Below are positions 22,157-35,000 of a DNA stretch of 64,000 nt, one piece after another. Under the pieces are notes generated by a model. It was not told where the DNA came from. It saw only the letters and a program-made list of their open reading frames with translations, and did no database searches. The translations under genes were made by a program, and so were the position numbers. The number at the start of each line of letters is the position of its first letter. Position 1 is the stretch's first letter. Origin of the DNA: Nymphaea colorata (taxonomy: Eukaryota > Streptophyta > Magnoliopsida > Nymphaeales > Nymphaeaceae); NCBI RefSeq assembly GCF_008831285.2, contig NC_037468.1:518501-582500 (forward strand), given 5' to 3'.

Positions 22157-23300
22157 AGGCCAAGACGTCACCGTTGGATGCAGTGGCTCCGGCGGTTGAT
22201 GTATGAGGTCGCTGTGAATCTGGCACAGGTGGCACTGATTAGCGAACTCGATGGAATCTCGAACCATAGTGGGCCAATAATAGCCCAAGTTTTTGATGCG
22301 GATCTTCATTTTATGACCTGACTGGTGAGCACCTTTTTTTCAACTCCAGATTGGGATCAGACGGACTCTTCAAGCCTAGAAGCATGCACTTCCTTCATGA
22401 GTGTCTTTTCCTCTTTAGGAGAAAGGCACCGAAAATACACAGCTTTGAGGGGCCACCCGGTCCCATCAATGAGTTTGTCAATGTTTTGTCTTCGCAGCAA
22501 CTATATGCGTTCTGCTCTATTCTCGGGCAACCACCCATTTTTCAGTCTTTCGATGTCGCCAATCTTTTTCTTCTTTTCTGAATATTCAACTTCATCAATT
22601 TGATTAACCTCTTCGAAAAGAGTCATGCCCGTTTGTGGGTCTGTCTTTTGTGCTTGGCAGAAGTCACCTGTCTTGAATAGTGATGTTCATTTGTCCCTCC
22701 GGAGGCAAGGCCAGGGCAGCTGCCAATTGAGCCGGGGCATCAGCCTGTGAGTTCTTCCCTCGGGAAATCGATCAAACTCTTCTTGTGTATTTTTAGCTTC
22801 ATAACTGCGGCGAACACCAATTCTTCTTTCCTGACATCATAGATTCCCGTGATTCACAATGAGCAGGGCCTTGATGCACCGCCATGTCCAGGGCTATTTC
22901 AAGGCCGACAATGAGTGCTTCATACTCGGATTCATTGTTGGTGCAGGGCTTTGTCAAGATGAAGTATGAAGTATGCCTCCTTCTGGTGTGACAAGCACTA
23001 TGCCGACACCTGCTTTGGTTGTTTGAGTGCCATCAGGGGCAGTCACAGTTCTTGATGCTCCATCAAAATCAAACCTCAAATATTGGGGCTCGGCTTCAAA
23101 GGCTGATTGAGCTGGTAGAATTTCTTCCTCTGGCAAGTCCGTGTTGAGGGGAGAGTTCTCTGGTATGGGATGTGCTGCCAGAAAATCAGCCATGCCTTGT
23201 CCCTTTATAGCCTTCTGCGGGACATAGGTAATGTCAAACTCCATCAGGAGGAGAGCCCACCAGAAAGCCCTCCTGGATTTCCTAGAGAAGATACAACAGG
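22157..23300 (-). pseudogene. Ty3/gypsy retrotransposon pol fragment (RNase H and integrase zinc-binding domain)
   Basis: Within 22954-23304 the minus strand encodes the plant gypsy RNase H linker and domain start: EFDITYVPQKAIKGQGMADF, then LAAHPIPENSPL, then LRFDFDGASR with an intact DG, and GVGIVLVTPEGGIL. After frame changes, broken pieces such as TKPCTNNE-like and ALDM-like segments continue the RNase H. At 22157-22309 the integrase HHCC zinc region is seen as LGYYWPTMVRDSIEFANQCH and LCQIHSDLIHQPPEPLHP, ending at TSWP, where a normal integrase would continue with F(E)AWGLD. Instead the frame enters mitovirus sequence. Gypsy elements are nuclear, so this is nucleus-to-mitochondrion transfer. 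The remnant is multiply frameshifted and inactive. Confidence 0.88.
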
Positions 23301-23304
23301 ACAT

Positions 23305-26300
23305 GGCCCCCGATCGGTGGCGCTCATGACTGTGGCAACCAGCCCAGTCATCTCTTTCTCTGATAAAGATCTTGCTCCTCCCTCCGTCCCAAACCTATAC
23401 CCGGACATCAATCAAGTCCCCGACCACCTCTGTCCCTGAACTTGGACCAGAGAGCTTTCAGAGTACGCGAGCTAAGTGAGTGGACCAGGCCCACCAAAGA
23501 AGAGGAACTTTCTGAGGAACAACCCGAAACCAGCTAAGGAAAGAGCGGGCCAGGGATAGCTGCTGGTACAACATAAGCACGAGTGGAACGGTCAAAGTGG
23601 TCAAAGAAGTGCTGGAGTGAACCGAAGTTCTTCAACCATCGAGGGTCACGGTCAACTCAATCACTCGTCTATCACCCCGCCCCAAAACCCCCCTTTGAGC
23701 CATTCCCCTTGAACCGGCAAATCCGGATCGAGAAGAAAGGCTCGGATTCAACCTTTTTCTTCAGAGTCAACGCTCCCAGTTCGATTTTTCATATTTTGAA
23801 CCAGTTGACTTGCCTTGAAAAAGGATAAAGAATGGACGTTTTGGTTCCAGGCCAAGGCCCGTGGAAGACACGGGAGCTAAGCTCAGAGAGGCCTGATTGA
23901 CCAACAGGGGGAGGGAATGCTCTGAAGGGTACCTTTTTGCCCAAACCCTTCACGAGGAACTGCCATGACTCTATCTGAAAAAAAGGAAGAACTCCGATTG
24001 TTTGGTTTTGAGGGGCGAATCGACATGACCAGGGGATGAGGGCTTGACTCTTCTCGGCAGAAGACGAGGCCCTGTTACAGCCATTGACCAGGGTCGGGGG
24101 GAAGAAACTTGAGAATTGTAATGAAGGGACGGAAAAGAGGAATGAGTCTAGTTTTGAATATAGGAGGTTCGACGATCAAGTAATGGAAACGTGGGAGACA
24201 GATCAAAGATAATTAGGGTTTGCCATAGCTTGCCATAGTTCGTCTTCGAAGCAGTCTGATTCTAGACATGGCATTCAAAGAGGGCTTTCCGTCCGCACAG
24301 TCAAGCGTGTGCATTTAGAAAGGTGGACTTCTGTAGGCCCTGTTCGACTATGTATGTCCAAGCACACAAGCAACGAAGTCGGGTGGTGGTCTGGACCTCC
24401 GAAGAACCGAAAGCAAAGCGCTATGCCGGGATCGGGTCAAAAGCAAAAGTCTAGCGCGCAGAGCAGAGCATCAAGTCTTGGCTTGATTAGGACAAGCGTA
24501 GCAAAACCTTGTGGCACTGCCCTTTCAGGTATATCCCATACATCGACCAACCAAGTCAGCTTTCACTTCAACGGAGATAGAAAGTCGTTTATCAATTCCC
24601 AGCGTGACACACTAGATACAGCTGCAGAGACATGAATCCAATCTTTTGTCTCCCTTCTTGCTAGGGAAGAGGGTTGCCCATATTCTCTATCTTGATTCGG
24701 AAAGTGTCTTAACGGATGCATCTCAAGCTCTCGCTTTCAGAGCAGATGTGCGAGAAGTTGAATGACGAAGCTATGCTTATATCTATCTCAGAGTCAGGGG
24801 CTGACCTGACCGCATTTCCAATCCACAAGCAAAGCATTGAATGAACACAGAAAAGAGTGGGAAGATGTTCCTAGACTTGAGAGGGTCCTCTGAAGCTTTC
24901 AACTCATCATATGGCTATGCTTATGCGCGAGAACTTGTGTACATAAAATCATGAAAGAGCATTTCGAGATGGAAGCAAATACTGACAATGAAATCACAGA
25001 CTCAGTAACCGGGGAAGCTCTCAAGGCAAGGTAGCCCCATTCGCACCGCTTTCACAGCCCAAGAGAGAGCTCAGCGAGGCGTATCATCTAAAGTAGGACT
25101 TTCATGCTAATTTGAATATGTAGTTGACAAGGCCTCTGTCTAAGCAGGAAAAGAAGGAGTTGGGGTCGAGAGGATTCAATCTCAGCCATCTTTCTTTATC
25201 AAAGAATCGACATCTACCATCCACGAATGTTAATGCTTCGATATCAATGAATTTGGGGACATTGCCCAGTTCTTATAACACATCTATGATACCAACAAGA
25301 ACAAATCTGGGACAGAAGCAGGAATTGGATCGTCCCTTTTTTTGCCGATGCGACCTCTCCTTAGACGGAGAATGAATTAGCAACCGATCCAAACCTTCTT
25401 TCCTCCCTTGCCAACTGCCCTTGATAAAGGGGATTCCCCTGATTCGACTGAGATCTCGATCTCTTCTTTCTGCGAATGTGCCTGCGTCTGTTTATGTCCT
25501 TTTGGATAGAAATGTAGCTTCGTTCGGAACAATTGGCTTCGGGGATAAACGGGATCTCTTGGAAAGGCGTCCGCCGATGCAGATGGAAATTCGTTAGAGG
25601 GACCGGCTTAATTGCATTCGACACGGTATAGAAATTGTGGTTTGAGAACCAAGGCGCTTGCGGTTTGTATACTCGTCATTACGAAGCCAGAAAGAAGAGG
25701 CCAAAAAGCCGTATTGCCCGCGCCTTTAGCCAGGATAGGGTTTTGGAGAAAGATAGGTCAGCGGTCAGCCGCAAAGGAATTCGCTATTAGTATGATTTGA
25801 GAGAGGAAAAAAGAAATTTGATATAAGGAAAGCAAGGCTATAGTGCGTTCCCAAGCGCGCAGGGGTAGAGAGTTGGGTCAAAAGGGGAAACCGCCTTCCT
25901 TGAACCCACGCTAACTGAGCCGTAGCTGATTAGCTTACTGAGTCAAAGCTCTCACGAGATCTCGCCCCTGTCAAGTAAATGAAAGGCAAGTCACGGGATC
26001 GGGGGATTAGACCGAAGGAAGAGAAGGCTGAAACAAGCAGTCCTATATTGCATGTAGGAAGGGCGGGGCATACTTCGATCAATATCAATGTTTTGGAAAA
26101 ATCCGAACGAATGTCATTTGACATGGCGACCTATGTGGAATGCCTCGTTAGGCAAATACGATGCAAGACCTGAAGGTCAAGACGTCATTTTCTTCTCTAA
26201 CTACACTACTTCAAGCACACGGCTCTCCGGTCAGTGGCAGGTGCCGGTTTCGATGCAATTTCCAGAAAAGACCCGTATTCCCACAGATAAACGAACCGGA

Positions 26301-26730
26301 GGGACACCACAGCTGATATGGAATGATATTTAAACTTTCTTAGAAAGCTTCCTCGCGACTCGGGATAGGTGCAAGGAGAGCCAGGGAAAACCCTGACGTT
26401 ACTAATGAGCTCCTTGGGGTGATAACAGAAGATAATCTTGGCTACTCACCTCCCCGCTTCCCTGATTCCTAATGGACTACGAGGACCCTAGGACGACGGA
26501 CTCTGAGAAAGAAGGATGACCGGATGGCCCGGAAAGAATGTCTGACTTCCTGGCTTTGACTCTTTCCTGTGCTTACTAATGGAAGCACAGGACCGACTCT
26601 GAGTAGAAAGTATAGCGCCTTTGTCCTCTAACAAACAGAAAGAGGAAAGCCCCAAAAGGAAAGACTGATTAACAGACAGAGAGGGAGGAGATTGACTAGA
26701 AGCAGAGAGCGCATGTGCATTGGCTAAAGG
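23305..26730. other. Intergenic region without recognised genes
   Basis: About 3.4 kb. No mitochondrial gene, tRNA or rRNA is recognised. The stretch 25124-26340 contains several frames of 60-90 codons on both strands, among them 25979-26173 and 26088-26333 on plus, which look somewhat protein-like but lack any motif I can name. They may be further decayed transferred DNA. Confidence 0.45.
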
Positions 26731-26830
26731 ATCAAAGCACTCGCAACTTTCAATGGCAAGTCACGAGCAAAGCCCAAAAAGCACTCGCAACTTTGAATGC
26801 TGAAAGAAGGGATCAAGGTTTGACGGATTG
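26731..26830. repeat. Border repeat, left flank of array 3
   Basis: Two border motifs are present (AAAGCACTCGCAACTTTCAA and AAAAAGCACTCGCAACTTTG), followed by AAGAAGGGATCAAGGTTTGA, which matches the flank of array 2. Confidence 0.8.
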
Positions 26831-29345
26831 ATGGAAAGGTTATGGAAAGGTCAGGACTAATGAGAATGATTGAGGAATGATTATGGAAGGACAGGACCCT
26901 TTTGAAAGGTCAGGACTCTGAAAGGTCAGGACTAATGAGAATGATTGAGGAAAAGTCAGAACTCACCTTATCAAAAAGGTCAAGACTGTCTTTCAAAGTC
27001 AGGACTAACCTGACCAAAAAGATCAAGACTGTCTTGAAAGATCAGAACTTCTTCTTCTTAAAAGGACAGGACCCTTTTGAAAGGTCAGGACTCATGACAA
27101 TTGTATGCCATTAGTACTCACTTGACAAACAAATGCCATTAGTACTCACTTGACAACAAAATGCCATTAGTACTCACTTGACAACAAAATGCCATTAGTA
27201 CTCACTTGACAAACAAATGCCATTTTCCATCAACAATGAGTACTCACCTTATCAAAAAGGTCAAGACTGTATTTCACAGTCAGGACTGACCTTATCAAAA
27301 AGGTCAAGACTGTCTTTCAAAGTCAGGACTAACCTTACCAAAAAGGTCAAGACTGTCTTGAAAGGTCAGGACTGATTCTTCTGGAAAGGTCAAGACTGTC
27401 TTGAAAGGTCAGGACTCATTCTTCTTGAAAGGTCAGGACTGATTATGGAAGGACAGGACCAATTGCAATTGTATGCCATTAGTACTCACCTTATCAAAAA
27501 GGTCAAGACTGTATTTCACAGTCAGGACTGACCTTACCAAAAAGGTCAAGACTGTCTTGAAAGGTCAGGACTGATTCTTCTTGAAAGGTCAAGACTCTGA
27601 AAGGTCAGGACTAATGAGAATGATTGAGGAATGACCATCAAGACTCATTTGTATGTCATCAGTACTCACCATACCAAAAAGATGAAGACTTTTTTGAAAG
27701 GTCAAGACTCATTTGTATGTCATCAGTACTCACCATACCAAACAGGTCAGGACTCATTATGGAAAAGTCAGGAAGGTCAAGACTCATTTGTATGTCATCA
27801 GTACTCACCTTATCAAAAAGGTCAAGACTGTCTTTCAAAGTCAGGACTAACCTGACCAAAAAGATCAAGACTATCTGATCAGGACTGATTCTTCTGGTCA
27901 AGACTGTATTTCACAGTCAGGACTGACCTTACCAAAAAGGTCAAGACTGTCTTGAAAGGTCAGGACTTTTGATGGAAGGACAGGACCAATTGCAATTGTA
28001 TGCCATTAGTACTCACCTGACCAAAAATGGAAAGGTCAAGACTGTCTTGAAATCAGTACTGACCTTATCAAAAAGGTCAAGACTGTCTTTCAAAGTCAGG
28101 ACTAACCTTACCAAAAAGATCAAGACTATCTGATCAGGACTGATTCTTCTGGTCAAGACTGTATTTCAAGGTCAGGACTGACCTTACCAAAAAGGTCAAG
28201 ACTGTCTTGAAAGGTCAGGACTGATTCTTCTGGTCAAGACTGTCTTGAAAGGTCAGGACTCATTCTTCTTGAAAGGTCAGGACTCATTGCAATTCAATGC
28301 CATTAGTACTCACTTGACAAACAAATGCCATTAGTACTCACTTGACAAACAAATGCCATTAGTACTCACTTGACAAACAAATGCCATTAGTGCTCACCAT
28401 ACCAACATGAGTACTCACCATACCAAAACAGGTGAGGACTCATTATGGACAGGACTACTTTCCGGTCAAGACTCATTTGTATGTCATCAGTACTCACCAT
28501 ACCAAACAGGTCAGGACTCACCTTACCATACAAGACTCCTTTGTATGTCATCAGTACTCACCTTATCAAAAAGGTCAAGACTGTCTTTCAAAGTCAGGAC
28601 TAACCTTACCAAAAAGATCAAGACTATCTGATCAGGACTGATTCTTCTGGTCAAGACTGTATTTCACAGTCAGGACTGACCTTACCAAAAAGGTCAAGAC
28701 TGTCTTGAAAGGTCAGGACTGATTCTTCTGGAAAGGTCAGGACTCATTATGGAAAAGTCAGGAAGGTGAGGACTGTTTTGAAAGGTCAGGACTTTCTGGA
28801 AAGGTCAAGACTCTGAAAGGTCAGGACTAATGAGAATGATTGAGGAATGACCATCAAGACTCATTTGTATGTCATCAGTACTCACCTTTTTTGAAAGATC
28901 AAGACTATCTTGAAAGATCAGGACTGATTCTTCTGGAAAGGTCAAGACTGTATTTCACAGTCAGGACTGACCTTATCAAAAAGGTCAAGACTGTCTTTCA
29001 AAGTCAGGACTAACCTTACCAAAAAGGTCAAGACTGTCTTGAAAGGTCAGGACTTTTGATGGAAGGACAGGACCAATTGCAATTGTATGCCATTAGTACT
29101 CACCTGACCAAAAATGGAAAGGTTAAGACTGTCTTGAAAGGTCAGGACTGATTCTTCTTGAAAGATGAAGACTCATTGCAATTGTATGCCATTAGTACTC
29201 ACTGTACAAACAAATGCCATTAGTACTCACTTGACAAACAAATGCCATTTCACCATACCAACATGAGTACTCACTATACCAAAAAGATGCCATTTTCCAT
29301 ACAACAAATTGTATGCCTTCCAAAATCCATGACAATTGCAAATTG
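26831..29345 (+). repeat. Modular repeat array 3 (plus orientation)
   Basis: About 2.5 kb. It opens with the same block as array 2 and continues with the 43-bp module TTATCAAAAAGGTCAAGACT...GGACTAACC and its variants. It closes with CAACAAATTGTATGCCTTCC and AAAATCCATGACAATTGCAA. That closing sequence recurs at the ends of arrays 5, 6 and 7 and, inverted, at the start of array 1, so it marks a conserved terminus. Confidence 0.9.
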
Positions 29346-29399
29346 ATGTCCTTTCAAGTCCAAAAAAATGACATTCACTCTGATAGTGGTTCGTTTGGA

Positions 29400-29665
29400 C
29401 ATTGAAAGCCAAAGCGAAGCGAGTGTGCTTTGTCAAAGGTCAAGCCAAAGCTTTGCGAGATTCAAAGACAAAGTCAAAAGCACTAATGCCAACTATCAGA
29501 TTGAAAGCCATTTCCGTCAGAGCTTCGCTTTGCGAGTTCCCTTCTTTCAGAAAGCACTCGCAAAGCGTAGGGCTTTGCTCGTGACGTGACATGACACGCA
29601 ATTCAAAGTTGCGAGTTCCCTGACGCAATTCAAAGTTGTCCCTAACGCAATGAAATGCGAGTGCT
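29400..29665. repeat. Border repeats, right flank of array 3
   Basis: At least four border motifs occur within 265 bp, including AGCTTCGCTTTGCGAGTTCC, GCACTCGCAAAGCGTAGGGC and TTCAAAGTTGCGAGTTCCC, in both orientations. Together they form partial inverted repeats. Confidence 0.7.
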
Positions 29666-30504
29666 TTGATCTTTCTCGCGTAAAAGGCGCGTATATCGCG
29701 CTTGTCTTGAGCCCTTTTTAGCGGAAGCCTACCCTGACCCCCTTGCTTTCTATCGATATGGGCCAGCAGATTCCTGGTGTCAATCAAAGTCAGAAAGCGC
29801 CCGTCTGACCCTTGACTAGCTAGCAGCGCTTTTGGGGCCATAACTACAGGGCCGTAGAGAGGCAAACCTTAACTTACCGCAGCTCAATGAGGTACCAATC
29901 CAGTAAGACTACCACCCAAAAACTGAGGGGAGGACTTCTCTGCACTCGCCTGAAAGCGCCTAAGGAGAAGGTCAGGAAGCATTAGGGAAGGCCTATAAAG
30001 AAGGGAAGGAGAAAAGAAAAGTCGTCAAGCCAAGGTGTTCTCCTCTAGTCCTCCTTACTAGTCATTGACTCCGCTAGTGGGCCAAGCAACAGTTATTAGG
30101 ACACTCAACCTGCCTTAACTGACTGACAGAGGAACTTACAGAAGGACGTCGAAAGTCTTGAAGACTAACCAAAAATGAGTCGAACAGTCCCCCCTAGCCC
30201 CAAAGGGGGAACCCAGCCAATGAAACCGTTCCGCTTGTGCCGCTCCCCCGAGCGACGCTACACTTCCTGGAATTAGCCGAAAGGCAGTTCCCAGATAGTC
30301 CATTCCTCAGCTAAAGGAAGAAGTCAACTTCTTAATGCCACTAGTCAACAGATATTCATGCAAGAAAAGGTCTCTAGTACCAGTCAGTCTATCAGTCTAA
30401 AAGCGGAAAGCCTGAATAAGGCAGGCAAGTGACGGTCTATAATGCCAGTAGGATGAGCTCATGGAAGCTAGTAGTCTGGTCTGGAAGCGGAAAGCTCAGA
30501 ACTC
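29666..30504. other. Intergenic region without recognised genes
   Basis: No gene or structured RNA is recognised in this stretch between the border repeats of array 3 and the copia remnant. Confidence 0.5.
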
Positions 30505-31060
30505 AGCTACGAAAATCACTCAAAGCTCTCATCAAAAATCAAGGGCTCCTTATTCATTTCATTCGAATAGGGCGAGTACCATCGTTCCTCTTCCGGAAGG
30601 GAAGCAAAGGATGTCGATGGGTTAGTCAAAACCAAAGCAGATGGGTCCTAGATCAAAAGCCAGGTTGGTGGCTAAGGGGTACACTCGACGAGTATGGGCT
30701 TTCTGATGAGGAAACCTGAGCACCAGTAGCAAAGTTCCGTTCGAACCCCTTTGATAGTGCTGTTGCTGCCGCTATCAAATGGCCTATGTATCAGCTCTTC
30801 CTTCATTTCATGGTTCAAGTCGAAGAGGAAAGAACTATGGATCCTCCTCCTTGGCTTCCTATCTCATCATAATGCCAGCTTTTTAAGCATGTCCTCGTGC
30901 TTGGTTTGAGCCAGTGGTTCATTGCCACTCACTTAATGATCTCGCAGCAGTGCGGACTCATCTATGTTTGTCAGGCACACAGATAGAGGTCAACTCAAAA
31001 GTCTATGTCGCTTTGAGTGTTGTGGAAAGAAGACAAAGTCTTGACTGTTGCAAAAGTGTT
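30505..31060 (+). pseudogene. Ty1/copia retrotransposon reverse transcriptase fragment
   Basis: Plus-strand frames, with frequent shifts, carry the copia RT N-terminal half in order. VPLPEGKQ lies near 30575-30610, KTKADG at 30628-30645 and ARLVAKGYT at 30658-30684. EYGLSDEET follows at 30690-30716, then APVAKF, VAAAIKWPMYQL at 30760-30796 and SSMFVRHTDRG near 30958-30990. In intact elements these surround the QLDVKNAFLHG and YVDD boxes. The catalytic stretches cannot be read here and seem deleted or decayed: after MYQL the frame goes straight to an acidic piece (QVEEERTMDPPPWLP) like the EEVYMEQPPGF segment. It is a dead nuclear-derived copy. Confidence 0.85.
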
Positions 31061-32080
31061 GAAAGACTTCACTCATTCAGGCGTACTTGCTCGATGTTGG
31101 CAAGGACGAGCGGAAGACGGAATCCCTCGAGATGAAGGAAGGACGGATTGATAACGTTCTCGTTCGAGCCCCTGACATCCGGTTACGGTACTTACCGGCT
31201 AGACAGAGACCGAGATTCTTTTGAGGCGTGACTTAATGGATGAATGAAAGACTATCGTATATCGTTCTTTCTCTGTATTAACAGACTGACCAGAAAGGGA
31301 AGGGCAACAATGGAGATAACCGAGCAAAGGGTCAGGACCGAAAGAAGACGCAAGGAACCCCTGTGGTACCGAGACTACGCAAGGGAAAGAGTCAATATCC
31401 TCTTCCTATGGTTGTTCTTGTTTTTCCGAAAGAAAAAAAAAGTAGGTGTTGGGGCCATAGTAGGTGAGCTTATGAAGAGAAGAATTGGCTTTCCCTGATC
31501 GTAGGAGTGGGAGAGGGAATAGACAGAATAGTATGAGATCTGATAAGGATCCTCAAAGATCTTCTATTTGTATTTAGAGTCAGACCTACGGTACAAAAGC
31601 GGAGAAGGAAGAGTACATAGACTGGCTGTGGTTTTCATCCACGGATATGAGGAATACACAGCGCTCTGGTAAACAAGCAAAGAGTGGAACCTCCGCTCCG
31701 GTTGATTTGCCTGCTCAGCCGCAACTCCTAAAAGGGGCTCAGCGCCTTGGTCTATAGGACTGTCTTGCTTGCCAGTTAGGCGAGTGTTTTCGTGTCTGGT
31801 GATGAGGGCTTTTTTTGTGAGGAAGTAAGCTGAAGCTAGTCCCTCTCGCAAGGTTGATCTGTTGACTTTGTAGTAGTAATGTGGTACGGTTTTGCAGGGA
31901 GGGGCTGGGCGGAGCAAGTGAAGATAAAGAAGGTTCTGTCTCTCCCGATAAAACGGAGTCTCTTGAATCAACTACTCTCTTCCTTGCCTTTCAAGCAAGC
32001 ATGGGAATAAGGAGGTTAGTGCTAGAGTTTGAGATGTGGAAGCAGTCCCACAAGCAAAGGAAAGGAGATTATTGAAAAGA
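31061..32080. other. Intergenic region without recognised genes
   Basis: No recognised gene. Frames at 31244-31498 (plus, 84 codons, with a hydrophobic stretch LFLWLFLFF) and 31564-31971 (minus) carry no known motif. Confidence 0.45.
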
Positions 32081-35000
32081 AATTATGGAAAGGTTCTTGA
32101 AAGGTCAGGAAGGTCAAGACTCATTTGTATGTCATCAGTACTCACCTTATCAAAAAGGTCAAGACTGTCTTTCACAGTCAGGACTAACCTTACCAAAAAG
32201 ATCAAGACTATCTGATCAGGACTGATTCTTCTGGTCAAGACTGTATTTCACAGTCAGGACTGACCTTACCAAAAAGGTCAAGACTGTCTTGAAAGGTCAG
32301 GACTTTTGATGGAAGGACAGGACCAATTGCAATTGTATGCCATTAGTACTCACCTGACCAAAAATGGAAAGGTCAAGACTGTCTTGAAATCAGTACTGAC
32401 CTTTTTTGAAAGATCAAGACTATCTGATCAGGACTGATTCTTCTGGTCAAGACTGTCTTTCACAGTCAGGACTAACCTTACCAAAAAGATCAAGACTATC
32501 TGATCAGGACTGATTCTTCTGGTCAAGACTGTATTTCAAGGTCAGGACTGACCTTACCAAAAAGGTCAAGACTGTCTTGAAAGGTCAGGACTGATTCTTC
32601 TGGTCAAGACTGTCTTGAAAGGTCAGGACTGATTATGGAAGGACAGGACCAATTGCAATTGTATGCCATTAGTACTCACCTGACCATACAAGACTCATTT
32701 GTATGTCATCAGTACTCACCTTATCAAAAAGGTCAAGACTGTCTTTCAAAGTCAGGACTAACCTTACCAAAAAGATCAAGACTATCTGATCAGGACTGAT
32801 TCTTCTGGTCAAGACTGTATTTCACAGTCAGGACTGACCTTACCAAAAAGATCAAGACTGTCTTGAAAGGTCAGGACTTTTGATGGAAGGACAGGACCAA
32901 TTGCAATTGTATGCCATTAGTACTCACCTGACCAAAAATGGAAAGGTCAAGACTGTCTTGAAAGGTCAGGACTCATTCTTCTTGAAAGGTGAAGACTCTT
33001 TTGAAAGGTCAGGACTCTGAAAGGTCAGGACTAATGAGAATGATTGAGGAAAAGTCAGATTCCATACAGGACTCATTGCAATTGTATGCCATTAGTACTC
33101 ACTTGACAACAAATTGTATGTCATTAGTACTCACTTGACAAACAAATGCCATTAGTACTCACTTGACAAACAAATGCCATTAGTACTCACTGTACAAACA
33201 AATGTCATTAGTACTCACCATACCAAAACAGGTCAGGACTGTCTGGAAAGGTCAAGACTCTGAAAGGTCAGGACTAATGAGAATGATTGAGGAATGACCA
33301 TCAAGACTCATTTGTATGTCATCAGTACTCACCATACCAAACAGGTCAGGACTCATTATGGAAAAGTCAGGAAGGTGAGGACTTTCTGGAAAGGTCAAGA
33401 CTCATTTGTATGTCATCAGTACTCACCTGACCATACAAGACTCATTTGTATGTCATCAGTACTCACCTTATCAAAAAGGTCAAGACTGTCTTTCAAAGTC
33501 AGGACTAACCTTACCAAAAAGATCAAGACTATCTGATCAGGACTGATTCTTCTGGTCAAGACTGTCTTTCACAGTCAGGACTGACCTTACCAAAAAGATC
33601 AAGACTGTCTTGAAAGGTCAGGACTTTTGATGGAAGGACAGGACCAATTGCAATTGTATGCCATTAGTACTCACCTGACCAAAAATGGAAAGGTCAAGAC
33701 TGTCTTGAAAGGTCAGGACTCATTCTTCTTGAAAGGTCAGGACTGATTATGGAAGGACAGGACCAATTGCAATTGTATGCCATTAGTACTCACCTTATCA
33801 AAAAGGTCAAGACTGTCTTTCACAGTCAGGACTGACCTTATCAAAAAGGTCAAGACTGTCTTTCACAGTCAGGACTAACCTTACCAAAAAGGTCAAGACT
33901 GTCTTGAAAGGTCAGGACTGATTCTTCTGGTCAAGACTGTCTTGAAAGGTCAGGACTGATTCTTCTTGAAAGGTCAAGACTCTGAAAGGTCAGGACTAAT
34001 GAGAATGATTGAGGAATGACCATCAAGACTCATTTGTATGTCATCAGTACTCACCTTATCAAAAAGGTCAAGACTGTCTTTCAAAGTCAGGACTGACCTT
34101 ATCAAAAAGGTCAAGACTGTCTTTCACAGTCAGGACTAACCTTACCAAAAAGGTCAAGACTGTCTTGAAAGGTCAGGACTGATTCTTCTGGTCAAGACTG
34201 TCTTGAAAGGTCAGGACTGATTTTTCTTGAAAGGTCAAGACTGTCTTGAAATCAGTACTGACCTTATCAAAAAGGTCAAGACTGTCTTTCACAGTCAGGA
34301 CTAACCTTACCAAAAAGATCAAGACTATCTGATCAGGACTGATTCTTCTGGTCAAGACTGTATTTCAAGGTCAGGACTGACCTTACCAAAAAGGTCAAGA
34401 CTGTCTTGAAAGGTCAGGACTGATTCTTCTGGTCAAGACTGTCTTGAAAGGTCAGGACTGATTATGGAAGGACAGGACCAATTGCAATTGTATGCCATTA
34501 GTACTCACCTGACCATACAAGACTCATTTGTATGTCATCAGTACTCACCTTATCAAAAAGGTCAAGACTGTCTTTCAAAGTCAGGACTGACCTTACCAAA
34601 AAGATCAAGACTATCTGATCAGGACTGATTCTTCTGGTCAAGACTGTATTTCACAGTCAGGACTGACCTTACCAAAAAGATCAAGACTGTCTTGAAAGGT
34701 CAGGACTTTTGATGGAAGGACAGGACCAATTGCAATTGTATGCCATTAGTACTCACCTGACCAAAAATGGAAAGGTCAAGACTGTCTTGAAAGGTCAGGA
34801 CTCATTCTTCTGGAAAGGTCAGGACTCTTTTGAAAGGTCAAGACTCATTTGTATGTCATCAGTACTCACCTTATCAAAAAGGTCAAGACTGTCTTTCAAA
34901 GTCAGGACTAACCTTACCAAAAAGATCAAGACTATCTGATCAGGACTGATTCTTCTGGTCAAGACTGTATTTCACAGTCAGGACTGACCTTACCAAAAAG

